Of a stretch of DNA of 64,000 bases, positions 47,857 through 59,791 are shown piece by piece. The stretch is from Trichinella spiralis (taxonomy: Eukaryota > Nematoda > Enoplea > Trichinellida > Trichinellidae). Under the pieces are notes generated by a model. The model had not been told where the DNA came from and searched no databases. It saw only the letters and a program-made list of their open reading frames with translations. Each line of letters starts with the position of its first letter. Within the stretch, counting starts at the first letter, position 1. The stretch is from assembly GCA_000181795.3 (NCBI GenBank), contig CM012954.1, positions 16,826,560 through 16,890,559 on the forward strand. Reading direction: 5' to 3'. The position numbers and the translations under genes are program-made.

Positions 47857-47930
47857 TGGCTTCAGCGAGAGTCGAACTCGCGACCTCCAGTTTACTAGAC
47901 TGGCGCTCTAACCAACTGAGCTATGAAGCC
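47857..47930 (-). tRNA. tRNA-Thr (anticodon AGU)
   Basis: The minus strand folds as a standard 74-nt cloverleaf. The acceptor stem GGCTTCA pairs with TGAAGCC, with an A discriminator. The D arm is GCTC/GAGC, and the anticodon stem CCAGT/ACTGG encloses CTAGTAA (anticodon AGT). The T arm GCGAG/CTCGC encloses TTCGACT. It has no intron. The internal A box (TAGCTCAGTTGG) and B box (GAGTTCGACTC) are intact. A T5 run on the minus strand at 47837-47841, about 15 nt downstream, would serve as the pol III terminator. Confidence 0.97.
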
Positions 47931-48249
47931 TTGGTGCCATTTTTGGATTAAAAGTTTTTGAACGTGTAAATTTGATAATTGTACACTGCAATCATTTGCT
48001 AATAAACATATTATATAACATTTATTGAAAAAATTTTAGATAAATCTAAAAATAATTTTTATCCAATAAGAACGAGAGTTTAGCTCATCAAATTCGTCCA
48101 TTAGCATTAGTATTATGCATAGGCTTTAATGCATTAAGCAACGTATACATATATGCTCGTTTTTCGTTTTTCAGAGCTATTACATAGTTTAAATTAAAAA
48201 ATTTTCTTTCAGTTCACAAAATAACATTTTCCAAACAACGTAAATAGTT

Positions 48250-50492
48250 TCAAGCTTCATAATCTTCATCATCATCATCATCATCTGCTGTGTCGACAGG
48301 CTCATCTTCAGTTTCTTCTTCACCATGTCCTTCCACATTTACAGCCAAGACGCTTTTCTCAGACTTACGTCTTCCCTAAATTTCCAAATGAATAATGCAT
48401 GCTTTGTTATATACATATATATATATATATATATATTCAATCTCACTCCTGGAAATCCAAACGTCACCCAGATCGCATCAGCAATAGGCAATTTTGGTTC
48501 ATCCACTGATAATACAGGTGGAGGTGGAGGTGAAGGTGCAGGTGCTTCAGTCTAAACAAATCAAAAATTACTCAAATCCAATAAATAAAAGCTGTCATTT
48601 GTTTTTTATAAATCAATTTCTTCTTTTAAGTTCTACTCTTACAAATCGTCAACTTCTACATTGAATTGATATCTAATTCATTGCCATTAAATTATTTCTT
48701 GAAATAAAAAATAAATTCACCTTTTCTTCAGTTTTAATGTTCACCACAGTTTGATGCTTCAGTGCTTCAAACTCATATTTACAAGCTAATGCAGCGGATT
48801 TTAATTCAAACAAAAGTACTAGCTCTGCTCGAAGCTCATTAAATTCATCGCTGATGTTATCATCCAAAACTTGTGGAATACATTCTACAAAATTCAACAC
48901 AATATTAACTTGATTTGATTGCATTATTTTAATAATAAATAAAAATTACCCATATTCAAAGCTGATAAACCTTGCTCAACGGCTTTGGTTTTCTTTGTTC
49001 CCAAAAGTGGAACAAGACGGGTGCGCTGACTTCTTAGGTATACACCATCCATTCGAATTTCTGGAAATTTTAACACTTGCATTGCTGGCTTCCGCTTCTA
49101 AAAGTTATTAAAAAATTAATAAATGGAAGAAATATAAAGTTTATAAAACAGTTGCTTTTTGTTTTCAATTCAATATTAACCTGCACTAATATTTTGTCAG
49201 CAAGTGAAGTTCGAGACGAAGCAGGAGCTTTAATTTTTGCAACTGGGAGAGCTGGAGGTGTTACGGCAGATTCGGGAGCTTTATTAATCGCAATCGCAGT
49301 ACGTCGTCGAGGGACGGAGGGCCGTTCATCCGATAATTTGTGCAAATCTCTTGTTTTCTTTTCCCTGTCTCGTTTACGGCTTTTAATTTTTTCCAAAGCC
49401 ATCAACAATTGCTTCTCTTCTTCAACCTGCTCTTTCGTACGGTTCCACAATTTCGTGGCTTGTTCGCGTCTTCTACGTTCGTGATCAGAATCAAACGGTG
49501 CCAACGTAGTACCTCTTGTCTTGAATGAAATTCCAACAATAATATAGTTCTACTTGCATAAAAACTAACCTTGCATTCATACCTCAGCTAAACGATTGAT
49601 TACATAGTAATAACGCTCTCGAAGATCATCCAATGATTTGGCCATCGAACCTGAGTCAACTAGAAAATAAAACAGTTAAGTGTGACACTGCAAAATATCA
49701 TCATATACTGTGAAATACTTAATGACTGGTCAAACATTGCTCTGCAGCACCACTGATCATGTATCACAGCCCATCTGAATATTTAAATTTGTCAATACAA
49801 CAGAGATACACTACCCACAAATGTTTGTTACCTCAATGAAAACCTATCGCACATGTTCATCAACAGAATGGTTTCGTCTTCGGTCCAACCTTTTTCTCGT
49901 AAAAGCTCTCCGTATTCTTGAGAATTGAACCGAGGAATGGTCAACTTTGCATTAAATCGAGCAAAAGGATATACTGCTTTACAATCTTCCTTTGAACACC
50001 AATGCTTCAGTTTCAGATTGTCCTTTAGTTCAAACAAACTGATGCAAAAATGATATAAATACTCAACGTGAAAGTGGAATTACACTACGTGCAGGATTGG
50101 TAAACGATGTCCAAATCCATTTTTTAACTCCCTGTGTGCTAAATTTCGCTTTCGAAGTGGTCAGTCCCAAGTCCTTTTCGCGACTGATGGTCGGGATCAA
50201 TGTAATAGACCTAAAAAAAATTTTTTATTTTTATCATACCCAAATTATTCAATTCAATAACTCTTCAGTTTGGAAAGTCGCTTTTAAAATCATTGACAAT
50301 TCCCGCTTCATTCGCACTTTTTTTTCTCTACTGAAATGAAATTATTATTTCAAAAAAAGCTTAACATTAATAAATTAAATATTACTTAGAAGAACGAGAT
50401 GAAGACTTTAAAGCTGGAAGTTGCTTTACAGTTTGATTGTTGTCTAAACTTGTCTTCTTTGGAATTTGCAAAATATCACGAATGTCAGACAT
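48250..50492 (-). CDS. dmap1: DMAP1, SANT-domain subunit of NuA4/SRCAP-type complexes
   Basis: DMAP1 (Eaf2/Swc4) is a shared subunit of the NuA4/TIP60 acetyltransferase and SWR1/SRCAP remodeller complexes. Eleven exons give 507 residues (human 467). The N-terminus is SDIRDILQIP, the counterpart of VRDILEL. Then come LIPTISREKDLGLTTSKAKF, WTSFTNPARS and YPFARFNAKLTIPRFNSQEY. WTEDETILLMNMCDRFSLR and SLDDLRERYYYVINRLAE carry the SANT-like region. DSDHERRRREQATKLWNRTK, MDGVYLRSQRTRLVPLLGTK, FNELRAELVLLFELKSAALA and an acidic C-terminus follow. Ten junctions obey phase with normal ends. The short intron between exon 3 (ending near 50084) and exon 4 (from 50037) does not (see findings). The intron 48376-48446 carries a (TA)n tract. 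The gene is divergent from NOP53, 627 bp between starts. Confidence 0.95.
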
Positions 50493-51119
50493 CTTTTATT
50501 CACTTTACAGCTGAAACCGAAATTTTCATAAAATTATGCATAAATATTTTACATAAAAATTATTTATTCAACTTTACCTGCAATTCTGAAACACTTCTTA
50601 TTTGAAAACACAACTCCTGTTAAATAGGGAATATGGCATTCAACTTTTTATTAAAGGCTGAACAATGAATGAATCACAAATAATATGAAAACCCGTGCAT
50701 ACATAAATTCCTAGTCTAAAGTAAATTGTAATTTCAACAGTAAACAAAAATTCTCGCTTACTGAAACAAGTCAAAACTATGAAGAAAAACAAAACAACGC
50801 TAAGCTAAATTTCAAAACAGAATCCAATATACAGTATAACAGTAATGAAGAGCAATTATAAATTTAATATGGTCGCAATTCTAATTGAATAATGCAATGT
50901 ATATATATATATTGAAAATTATCAAATGTAGCATTAAATAAATGTTTAAAATGCTTATATGTTTAGTAATAGCAAAGCATGCGCTCAGTAATTTACTTCA
51001 TTTCTAGTATACTGTATTTACAGTGGTATAATAAAGTGTCAAAGAGAAGTTGTGCTTTGTGAGATATTGTTATATAGCATTTATTTGTATTTCTTCAGAT
51101 TACATATAATGCAAAAGAA
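50493..51119. promoter_or_regulatory. Divergent promoter region of DMAP1 and NOP53
   Basis: 627 bp between the two start codons, AT-rich and without exons. A minus-strand TTTCAG at about 50517-50522 precedes DMAP1, and a TTTCTTCAG at 51090-51098 precedes NOP53. Both are plausible spliced-leader acceptors, so true promoters probably lie between them. Confidence 0.4.
51090..51098 (+). promoter_or_regulatory. Candidate trans-splice acceptor of NOP53
   Basis: A TTTCTTCAG tract with no donor visible close upstream, 21 nt before the NOP53 ATG. Splicing here would leave a short leader that still contains a five-codon upstream frame (51109-51123). Confidence 0.4.
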
Positions 51120-53053
51120 ATGAATAAAACGTCGGCCAGAAAAATAAGTCGAAGGAAGAAAAAATATTGGCGGAAAGGTGCAAATATATCAGATGTGGAG
51201 ACCTTTTTGGATGATGTCCGTGAACAAGAAAGATTACATGGATGTCAGCTACACTTAAAAAAAGATGAAGATTTATTCGAAATTGATAAAACTCCCGGCT
51301 CGACGGCAGATTTTTCTATTAAAGCAAATGATTTTGATAGTCAAACAGCTTCACAGTCGGTTAAGTGAGTTATTTTTAACTTTTCAGGATTTGTGAATAA
51401 TTTATTTATTGCTGTTTATTGGTTAAATAATTTCTCAACTGTATTCTGTTGGAAAATTTTTCTGTTAATAATTGTAAATTTCGTAAAACAATACTAGACA
51501 CTGCATTTGTCATGTAGATCTTTTGAAGCTTAATTCGCCTTTGCACTTACTTTAAGCTTAAGTCATTTATGCAGATAATCATATAGTTCTCTTTTATCTT
51601 TTATTTGTAACTCTGTTACAAACTGAGGAAAATTGCATGAACTAATGTTTAAACTTGCGACATCTGAAAATTGCACTCACAAATGTATATGTATACATTA
51701 TAGTTCGTACACATATAAATGGTTGATTTATATTAGGGCACGTAATCGTCTCAGTCGGAAACAGCTGAAGAAGCTGCAATCAGTTCCGGTGCGTAGAAAA
51801 AAATATCGCAGAAAGAAAAGTGAAATTTGTTTCTCAAAAAGAACTTTTTACGACATCTGGGCAACGCCCGTTTCAAGTAATGCTTTTGGTTTTTCAGAAT
51901 ATTTCGTTTTCATGTTAAATTTCATTGCAGAAAACGCTGAAACACCCGAATTGGACGATTCACTGGTGGAACACTATTTGCGCCAAACTAAGAAACTTCC
52001 AGTAAAAGTACCGAATACGAGAAATATCATCGTCTCTACATGTCCTCATGTAGAGTCACCTCACGAAGGAACTTCTTACAATCCAACAGAGGAAGCTCAT
52101 CAGGTATATAAATATATATGCAGAATTTGTTTCAAATAATAAATGGTTATCAGATGAAATTATAATGCAGGATTTGTTAATAAAAGCATACGAAGAAGAA
52201 AAAACTAAGTTGGAAGCGAATGTTTGGGCACAGAATGCTATGAAAGTTCCAAAAAGTGAACCGATGGCTACAGAAGTAAATTGTTCAAAATGAAATTGAA
52301 TTTAAAAAACTCAGATATGCTGATTTGAATTAAGGAGAGCCGATTGAAAGAGATGATGCAAGGATTAGTAGATGAGTCGGATGAAGATGGTGGCGGTGTA
52401 TCATCGGATGATGAAGAAAGTGTTGAAGAAAAGGTGCAAAAACGCAAAGCAGTATGTGAAAAAAGAAAAACAGTAGCTCAACGTAAGCGAAAATTAAATC
52501 TTAAAAAAGCTGAACAAAGAAAATGCTTTGAAAAAAAGAAGCGAATGTATGAAAATGAGATTCACAGGTTAAGTTTCTGGTTTCTATTTTAAACTCATAA
52601 ATTGAAACTTATAATGCGTGAACTGCAGAATAAAGTCTATCAATAAAGCAATAAATCAGATGGAATTGAATTGGAAACGTCGTGCTGAAATTAGAAAACA
52701 ACGAATGGCAGAAAAGTTGAAAAAGCCGGCAAAGTTAAGTCGACATCCTTTTCTTGCCTCTGATCGTGAAGTTCTTCTGCCGGAAGAGTTACCTGACAGT
52801 TTGAGACTGCTTAAAGTATGCTTTGCAGTTCATTGCATATCACCAACTCAGTTAAGTGATTCATTTTGCACAGGTTGATTAATCTGTACATTTTTAGCCA
52901 GAAGGACATCTGTTGACGGATCGATTTAAAAGCTTGCAGCAGCGAAATATATTGGAACCAAGAGTGAGATGTAAAACAAAGAGAAAGTACAAAAGAAAGC
53001 GATTTAACAAAAAAGGTGTATCAGAAGTTGATGCATCTTATATTCCCAGATAA
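51120..53053 (+). CDS. nop53: NOP53 (GLTSCR2/PICT1) ribosome biogenesis factor
   Basis: NOP53 works in 60S subunit maturation, recruiting the exosome helicase to pre-rRNA. Seven exons join in phase: 51120-51364, 51737-51876, 51931-52103, 52171-52275, 52335-52567, 52629-52815 and 52898-53053. They total 412 residues (human about 478). Landmarks are SDVETFLDDVREQERLHG, RTFYDIWATPVS (compare RPFYDLWAS), GTSYNPTEEAHQ (SYNPSFEDHQ) and MMQGLVDESDED. The Lys/Arg-rich central coil comes next. The C-terminal PEELPDSLRLLKPEGHLLTD is followed by RFKSLQQRNILEPRVRCKTK and RKYKRK, the most conserved part of the family. An AATAAA lies at 53110. A five-codon upstream frame overlaps the start codon (see findings). 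Confidence 0.97.
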
Positions 53054-54815
53054 GATTCATCATTGTGACATTACATGTTAATGTTGATGGCAATTAGAAT
53101 AACATTCGAAATAAAAACTCGTCGATAATTTAGTGACGTTTTGCGAATGGTCTGATCTTACATTTCACATAATACTCCCAAGTACAACCATCTAGAGTTA
53201 TACATTGGTATGCGCCTACACCATTTCATTCTGATTTAAGCCAACCAATTGGAGAAACCTAATCACAGAACTGCCGAGTTGATGGACAGTCTGTGCATCA
53301 CTTTCACAAATCCATTTTTCACCATAATAATCAATGCAACCATGGATCGCATTTAAATTCCTCTATTCCTAAAAGAATTTGTTCAAAATTTTTAATTTAT
53401 ATAAAAGTACAACTTTCATATTTCTTCTTACTTCTTCATTTATAAAATTTACTGACAAAGTTAAATTATCCTAAATGAGATAAATTTTACAAAAGAATTT
53501 TAAGTTTAAACAAGTATTCATCGCTGCTTTACAAAAATTATATTCTTAAATGCAAAATAATTGGTTCAGTGACAAATAATTACAATGGTTTCAATTTATC
53601 AGAAACGTTAAATTATTAATCACTGAAATACTGAAAAACAAAACAGATGAATAGTGATTCTCTTGTTACAGCAATAGCAATAGTATTTAAAATTTGTAAT
53701 AAAAAAATTCTTAACTTATATTTATTTATGAAAGAAACCTTGTTAAATAAAATGTATGCAACATATTGTATGTACATAACAAACCTTTGTTACACTGGAA
53801 AATTACAGTAATGCAAAGCAGTTTTACTTTACTTAATAAAAATAAAATAATACATCAATAAACTTTACAATCGAATGGAAAATTAAACTCAAGATGTTTT
53901 CTTTAATCACTATTGTTCAAATTAAACAGTGAACAATATCTTACTTTAGTTTTAGATAAACGCTTTTAATCAATCTGCACCAACTTCAAAAAATAAGCAG
54001 CTCATTTTAACGTTAAAAAAATAATTTCACGAAAACATTTTTACATTTTCTTCAACGAAACAGAACAAACAAACTAGAAAGCAAACTAAAAATTCTTGAT
54101 GTTAAACAAATCTTAGTCGGTGCTTTACAATAACAAGAAATAAAAAAGCAACATCAACGGCATACTGTGTTCAAATAAAAATAATCATACGTACATGATG
54201 TCAAATATTGTTGTCATTCATATTCAAAAAGTGACGTAATTTCAAACATAATCAAAATCAATAATGCAAATTCATCACAGGAGAAAAAAGTCACTACACA
54301 TTTATGGAATAATTATGCATAAAAACAGAATCAAAACAGTTCTATCAAAATTTATTCCCAAAATTAAACTGAACTATAATATTAAAGATAACAAGTTCTT
54401 ACGGTGTACTGTATTGCAGAAGTTAGGTATAATATGCCAAAGTAAAACAATACTAATTGTGAAATGCATTAATATAATATGAAAATTCAATATATTGAAC
54501 TTTTTTTTTACTATTGTCAAAAAATAAAGTTTAAAATCAATGAAAAACATGGAGTCAAATGAAAATAATTTAATCTCACTTCTTGCAGTTCTTGAAAATA
54601 ATTGAAATCTAACAATCAAACAACGACGACAATTATTTGTCAGTAAATATGTCAACAAAATTGTTATTACATGTAAAAAATTAAATAAGAACAACAAAAT
54701 GGCAATATTTGATTTCCTGTCAAAAAGTAAACATTTTCAAATGTTTTTTAATTTTAATATTCATATATAAGGTTGGTTTTGAGCTTGTATTTCGTATCGA
54801 AAGCTGTTGCAAAAC
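53054..54815. other. Mostly intergenic; contains an unassigned minus-strand gene end
   Basis: Apart from the two exon candidates at 53216-53470 (listed separately), I see no supported gene. From 53.5 to 54.7 kb the DNA is very AT-rich. Confidence 0.5.
53216..53470 (-). CDS. Last two exons of an unidentified minus-strand gene
   Basis: Exon candidates 53470-53432 and 53362-53216 are flanked by a CTCATTTAG acceptor, a GTAAGA donor and an ATAG acceptor. They join in phase 0. The joined frame reads DNLTLSVNFINEE, then RNLNAIHGCIDYYGEKWICE, then SDAQTVHQLGSSVIRFL, and stops at 53216. The amino-acid mix and intact splice signals look real, but I recognise no family and found no upstream exons. Its 3' end lies 163 bp from the NOP53 stop, a convergent arrangement. 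Confidence 0.4.
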
Positions 54816-55688
54816 ATGCATTGCCAATTCATTCTCTCTTTGCTCCTTTTCTCTTTGAACGTCGTATTCTTCGAAGCCGCGTAAGGGAACTTTTAAATAT
54901 GAAAAATATATTTCATGAAATTATTATTATTGTTATTAATAATCATTGATATTATGTATAGATTGTAAAAATAATAACATGACATAAAATAATAATGTGA
55001 AGATAGTTATTATGACTTTGGTTAATTTTCAATATTTTTAGGAAATCACTGGATGCCGTAGACGTAATAGCCGGTTTCAAAAAATGTACTCTTTTGTTAT
55101 AAAAAAAATTTTTTTTTCTCATAGGATGAATTAAAAAGATGTACTGAGAAGCAAACTGAAATTTGTGCTCAAACAGAATGCAAAGCAGAAGATGCAATTA
55201 TGACAGATCTGCTTCTCGAGGGAGAAAGCGACATTACTGACCATCCTGACTTCCTTTTATACGCAACTTGCATGCAACGTTGCTGTGCAAGACTGAACGG
55301 CGTAATATATTTTTATTATTTGTTATTTATTTGTCTATTATTAAAAATATTTAAATGAATAATTTTCCAGGCTCAAGTAGCTCCATTGAAAGAAGAAGAA
55401 AAACGAAGAGGACCTTCAAAATTACCTGTAAATACACAAAATAATTATAATTTCTAAATAGAATAATAATATTATTAATTATAGTTCCAAAGCATTTTTG
55501 AAGTTGCTGATCAAAAAACAGTTGAAAGATGTGATGAAACAATGTGCAAGAGTTATAGAAAGAAATATGAAAATTTGGTAGCATTGACTTCAAGCTACAA
55601 AAAGCTACGATCAAGCCAAGAATTGAAAGACTACAAACAATGCATCGAAAGATGTGACGCAAAATTGAATGGATTACAGGTACAGTAA
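54816..55688 (+). CDS. Secreted cysteine-rich protein, copy A (new family)
   Basis: Function unknown. Five exons join in phase: 54816-54880 (signal peptide MHCQFILSLLLFSLNVVFFE), 55042-55063 (22 bp), 55125-55301, 55371-55427 and 55485-55688, giving 174 residues. The mature protein is rich in Lys and Glu and has two related halves. Each half contains single cysteines followed by a CX3C motif (ATCMQRCC at the end of exon 3, QCIERCD near the C-terminus), plus EICAQTEC and RCDETMC. This suggests helical segments held by disulfides. A basic linker (KEEEKRRGPSKLP) joins the halves and is an exon of its own. The frame reaches its stop after LQVQ; a CAG|GTACAG at the end could also be a donor to an unseen exon. 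Copy B lies 2.8 kb downstream in the same orientation. Confidence 0.8.
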
Positions 55689-56936
55689 TTGCTTGAAACG
55701 TTAATGTAAGATTGAAATGAATTTAAATAATTTTTTCGTAATTTCAAAAGCATTCATTTAATTAATTAACAATTTCAAACTGCTCTACATATTTCATAAT
55801 ATTATGCATTGAAGTGAAATATTTCGTTTGCATACTTCTATGCAGATTTTCATCTTTTTATTCTAATTCTGTTCTATTTTTAGTAAAGCCAGATATGAAG
55901 AATGAAGATATGCATTACAAAGAAAAATTTTAACTGAAATAATTTTTGTTATATAAAATCTATAAATATCATTTCTAACTGCATTAGAATTTTTTTGAAG
56001 AAAAATAAAATAAAAAAATTCTTAATATAATTGTTACATGCATGCGCATATTAGTGCAAAAGTTCCAGCTTATTTAATTTATGGTCACTCCTCAATCGTG
56101 AAATGGACAATTTAATAATTATTAATAATTAGTGAAATTAATCACATATTGATGTAGCGCTAACAAATCATACACCATTAAAATACTCTATAGTACCACT
56201 GCAACATTGCAGAATCACTAAATGCGTAAAAACACGAAAAACAAACATAAAATTACAATTATGCATTTGACGAATGAATATCTTAATCAAAGTAATGAAA
56301 AATGAAAACAAAACGTTAATTTTAAAATTGCATAAATTCTTTATCCAATATATGAATATTTACTCAAATGTGCAAATGCAAACAACTTTACCATTTGCTA
56401 TCAAAAACGGTTCGACGATGAAGTTTTAATACACGGTTAAAAAGCACGAAACAGCAATGATGAACAACGATAAATGGAAAATAAATTGCAGGCATTTGAT
56501 TGAAATATCCATCCATTAATAATGTTGTATTATTTTAATAGTTCCACTGGACAAAATATTTGTGTCGCATGTGGACAGTTATGCTAAAGTAAACAAAATT
56601 GAACACTTAATTTATGGATGCAAATTTAAAAACGTGCCCAAATAACAAAATGGAATTTGTCTTTCGAATGTGATTCGATGCTCAGGCAAGAGCACTAAGG
56701 TACTGTAAATTTACAAAGAATAAAATACTTATTTTGACCGTGAACATATTCTATTGCACACGCAATGTAAATATTAAATTTCTTCACGCGCTTTATGTAT
56801 TACATGCAATTCGATATTAAAATTGTTACAAATGTATTGAATAAAATTTTTGAAGAAATTTGTCAAATTATTGTATCTCAAGTCAACGCGCAGAATAACT
56901 TTATTGAGTAACAAAAGGAATACAAAAGTAATTATC

Positions 56937-57021
<85 letters not shown>

Positions 57022-58471
57022 CTCTAACTAACTTCCCCCCTAATCTGTCATGTCTACTACATAATCCAGTCTAACTAGTTTTTTGTAACACGTTTTCTTA
57101 CAAGATTTCCTTCAAGGTACATAACACAATTATTAATACAGTAAAATGCAAAAAATGCATTTTTTTAAAGTTTACATTTTAAAAATTATAAATCCTATTA
57201 CAATGGCTAATAATAATTTTGGAAATGTTGGCTCTCAATTTAGTATTGCCATATATTCATCAATGTATTGCTTTGCAATAAATATATATACTAATTTTTT
57301 TTCTAAAAGCAATAAAATGTACGTAATTTAATATTTAGTTTGATGCAAATTTCAAATTTACATTATATTTACAAGTACTTTAACTTATATCGTTATAATA
57401 TATAACAACGCTCTCCAAACCATGGCCAGCGGCTAGCATGCGATCTGCCTCTGTATCTGATTTCACACGTGAAAAAATAAAACAACAATTTGGATCCAAT
57501 GCGTGTTAGATATTGTAATTTTTATTCTACCTAGCACCGATAACGTAGCATCAACGTAAGATCTGACTTTCAATCGGATCATTTTTATACATGCACAAAT
57601 TAAAAAGATTTTTTAAATTACCTCCCAAAGAAAGATATTTGAAATTGAGGCACTTTGGATTCAAAATATGCTCAATGCTTGGAAGCACATAAGCACATGT
57701 CTTTGCAAAAGTACTTTTTAACTTTGAAATTCATTAAATCAAAATACGGGTGTTTATTGGCAGATAAATCTTTTTTAAATTTACAGCAGTTGTCAATTAC
57801 AATCATCGACATTGATATATAGTTACTCTGGTAAATGAAATCTGAAGAAAAGTAATTTCCATTTTGAACTTATTACTAACAATAAAGGACAAAAAATTAT
57901 GAATTTAAGATGAGGTAAATTTTTCATCATTTGCATTATATCAGTAATCATTTGTTCTCAATACGGTTACTATTAATTTGCGAATATTCGAAGAATTTGC
58001 ATGCTTTTCTTGTCTGCGCTGTTGGGAAAAATATTTCCTTCCGTGTTGTATTACGTGCATTTTGTTGTTTTATAGTTATTACGCATCATACGAACAAGTT
58101 TATTTGCTTAAGTTCAAATTAATACATAAATCAAACATTCATTTCCTAAAATAAAGCCATAATAAATATTTTTCTATTGATACATATGCTTATATCAAAA
58201 ATAAATTTTCCATAAAATAAAAATAAATTAAATTTTCTACTTGTAATTCTTGAAAATATTTGAAAACCGCATTGAAACAAAGTACAGTGAACAGTTTGTT
58301 CAGCATTATTATTTCAGCAAAAATATTATTTCCTCAATTAATAAGAACATCAAAAGCATAATATTTAATTTACAATCAAAAGTTTAAACACCTTTATGTG
58401 CTTGAAATTTTGATATGCATATATAAAACAGATCCTGAGATGGGATATCAGATCGAAATATGGTACAAAAC
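55689..58471. other. Spacer between the two cysteine-rich gene copies
   Basis: No exon found. It contains the (CA)n tract at 56940-57017. The rest is AT-rich, and I see no third copy of the cysteine-rich gene in it. Confidence 0.5.
56940..57017. repeat. (CA)n microsatellite
   Basis: An uninterrupted dinucleotide tract of about 78 bp, likely to vary in length between individuals. Confidence 0.97.
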
Positions 58472-59295
58472 ATGCATTGCCAATTCATTCTCTCTTTAGT
58501 TTTCTTCTCTTTGAATACCGTATTCTTCACAGCCGGGTAATGATAAACATGAGACATTTTTTTAAATATTATTAAGATCATTTAAATTATGTATACATTT
58601 TTTAAATGTAAAGTAAAATGAAAATGTGAAGATAGTTATGATGACTGTTTGATTGATTTTTAATTTTTATAGGGATTCACTCGACGCCATAAACGTAATA
58701 ACTGGTTTCAAAAGGTGTACTTTTTTTCTCATTAAAAATTTTTCTCACAGGATAAATTAAAAAGATGTACTGAGAAGCAAACTGAAATTTGTGCTCAAAC
58801 AGAATGCAAAGCAGAAGATGCAGCTATGACGGACCTGCTTCTCGAGGGAGAAAGCGACATTTTTGATCATTCTGACTTTACATCATACGCAACTTGCATG
58901 CATCGTTGCTGTGCAAGACTGAATGGCGTACTGTGCATTTATTATATGTTGATAGGAATAATTTTTTAAATGCAAGTAATATTTTCCAGGCTGCAGTACC
59001 TCCACTGAAAGAAGGAGAAAAACGAAGAGGACCTTCAAAATTACCGGTAAATACAGAAAATAATTATAATTTCTAAATAGAATAATAATATTATTAATTA
59101 TAGTTCCAAAGCATTTTTGAAGTTGCTGATCAAAAAACAGTTGAAAGATGTGATGAAACAATGTGCAAGAGTCATAGACAGAAATATGAAAATTTGGTAG
59201 CAAGGACTTCAAGTTATAAAAAGCTACGATCAAGCCAAGAATTGAAAGACTACAAAGAATGCATCGAAAGATGTGACGCAAAACTGAATGGATAA
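58472..59295 (+). CDS. Secreted cysteine-rich protein, copy B (new family)
   Basis: A tandem paralogue of the gene at 54816. Exons have the same lengths and phases except the last: 58472-58536, 58673-58694 (22 bp), 58751-58927, 58990-59046 and 59104-59295, giving 170 residues. The signal peptide starts with the same MHCQFILSL. The cysteine pattern is unchanged (EICAQTECKAEDA, ATCMHRCC, RCDETMC, ECIERCD). Exon 5 is nearly identical to that of copy A, but a single change turns the LNGLQ end into LNG and a stop. The block from the intron before the 22-bp exon onward is clearly duplicated. No disabling change is seen, so both copies look functional. Confidence 0.78.
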
Positions 59296-59791
59296 CAGGT
59301 AAAACATTGTCAATCAGTGTCAGCATCAGATGGAGAGGTATTCATATAAATTTTTTTTACAAACTTGAAATACTTCATTTGATGAGTTAATCAGATTGCA
59401 CAAAATTGCACTGAAGTAAAATAATCTTATGCTGAAGTTTCTCGTATTTTTTTTAGAAAATTTTATGCTAATTCTACTCTTTGTTTAGTCATTGCAGAAA
59501 TGAAGAATGAAAAATAAATAATACGCAGAATCATCAGTATTTGAATGAAACACTTTTAATGAAAATTGTGAATATCATTCATTAACTGCATTAATTGAAT
59601 TTCAGTAAAAAGTACAATTCTCCATGTATTCGTTTGTATAAAAGAAAGCGCACCATATATTTTATGAATTTGAATTTTGTTATATTTAAAGTACTTATGT
59701 ATAAGAACAAGTTTATTTGCTCAAGCTCAAATGATTAACATAAAAAATGCCGCTTATTAGAAAAATTTCCATGCTATCCGAACTGTTTTTA
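59296..59791. other. Intergenic between copy B and the convergent cysteine-rich gene
   Basis: AT-rich, no exon. It probably holds the 3' UTRs of both convergent genes. Confidence 0.5.

Noticed and set aside
55058..55063. A donor at GCC|GTAGAC in copy A of the cysteine-rich gene
   Set aside because: Copy B has AT at that point; the GTAATA six bases later is intact in both copies and keeps phase, so it is the likelier donor.
56774..57074. Open frames of alternating Cys-Val or Thr-His
   Set aside because: They are the (CA)n tract read in coding frames.
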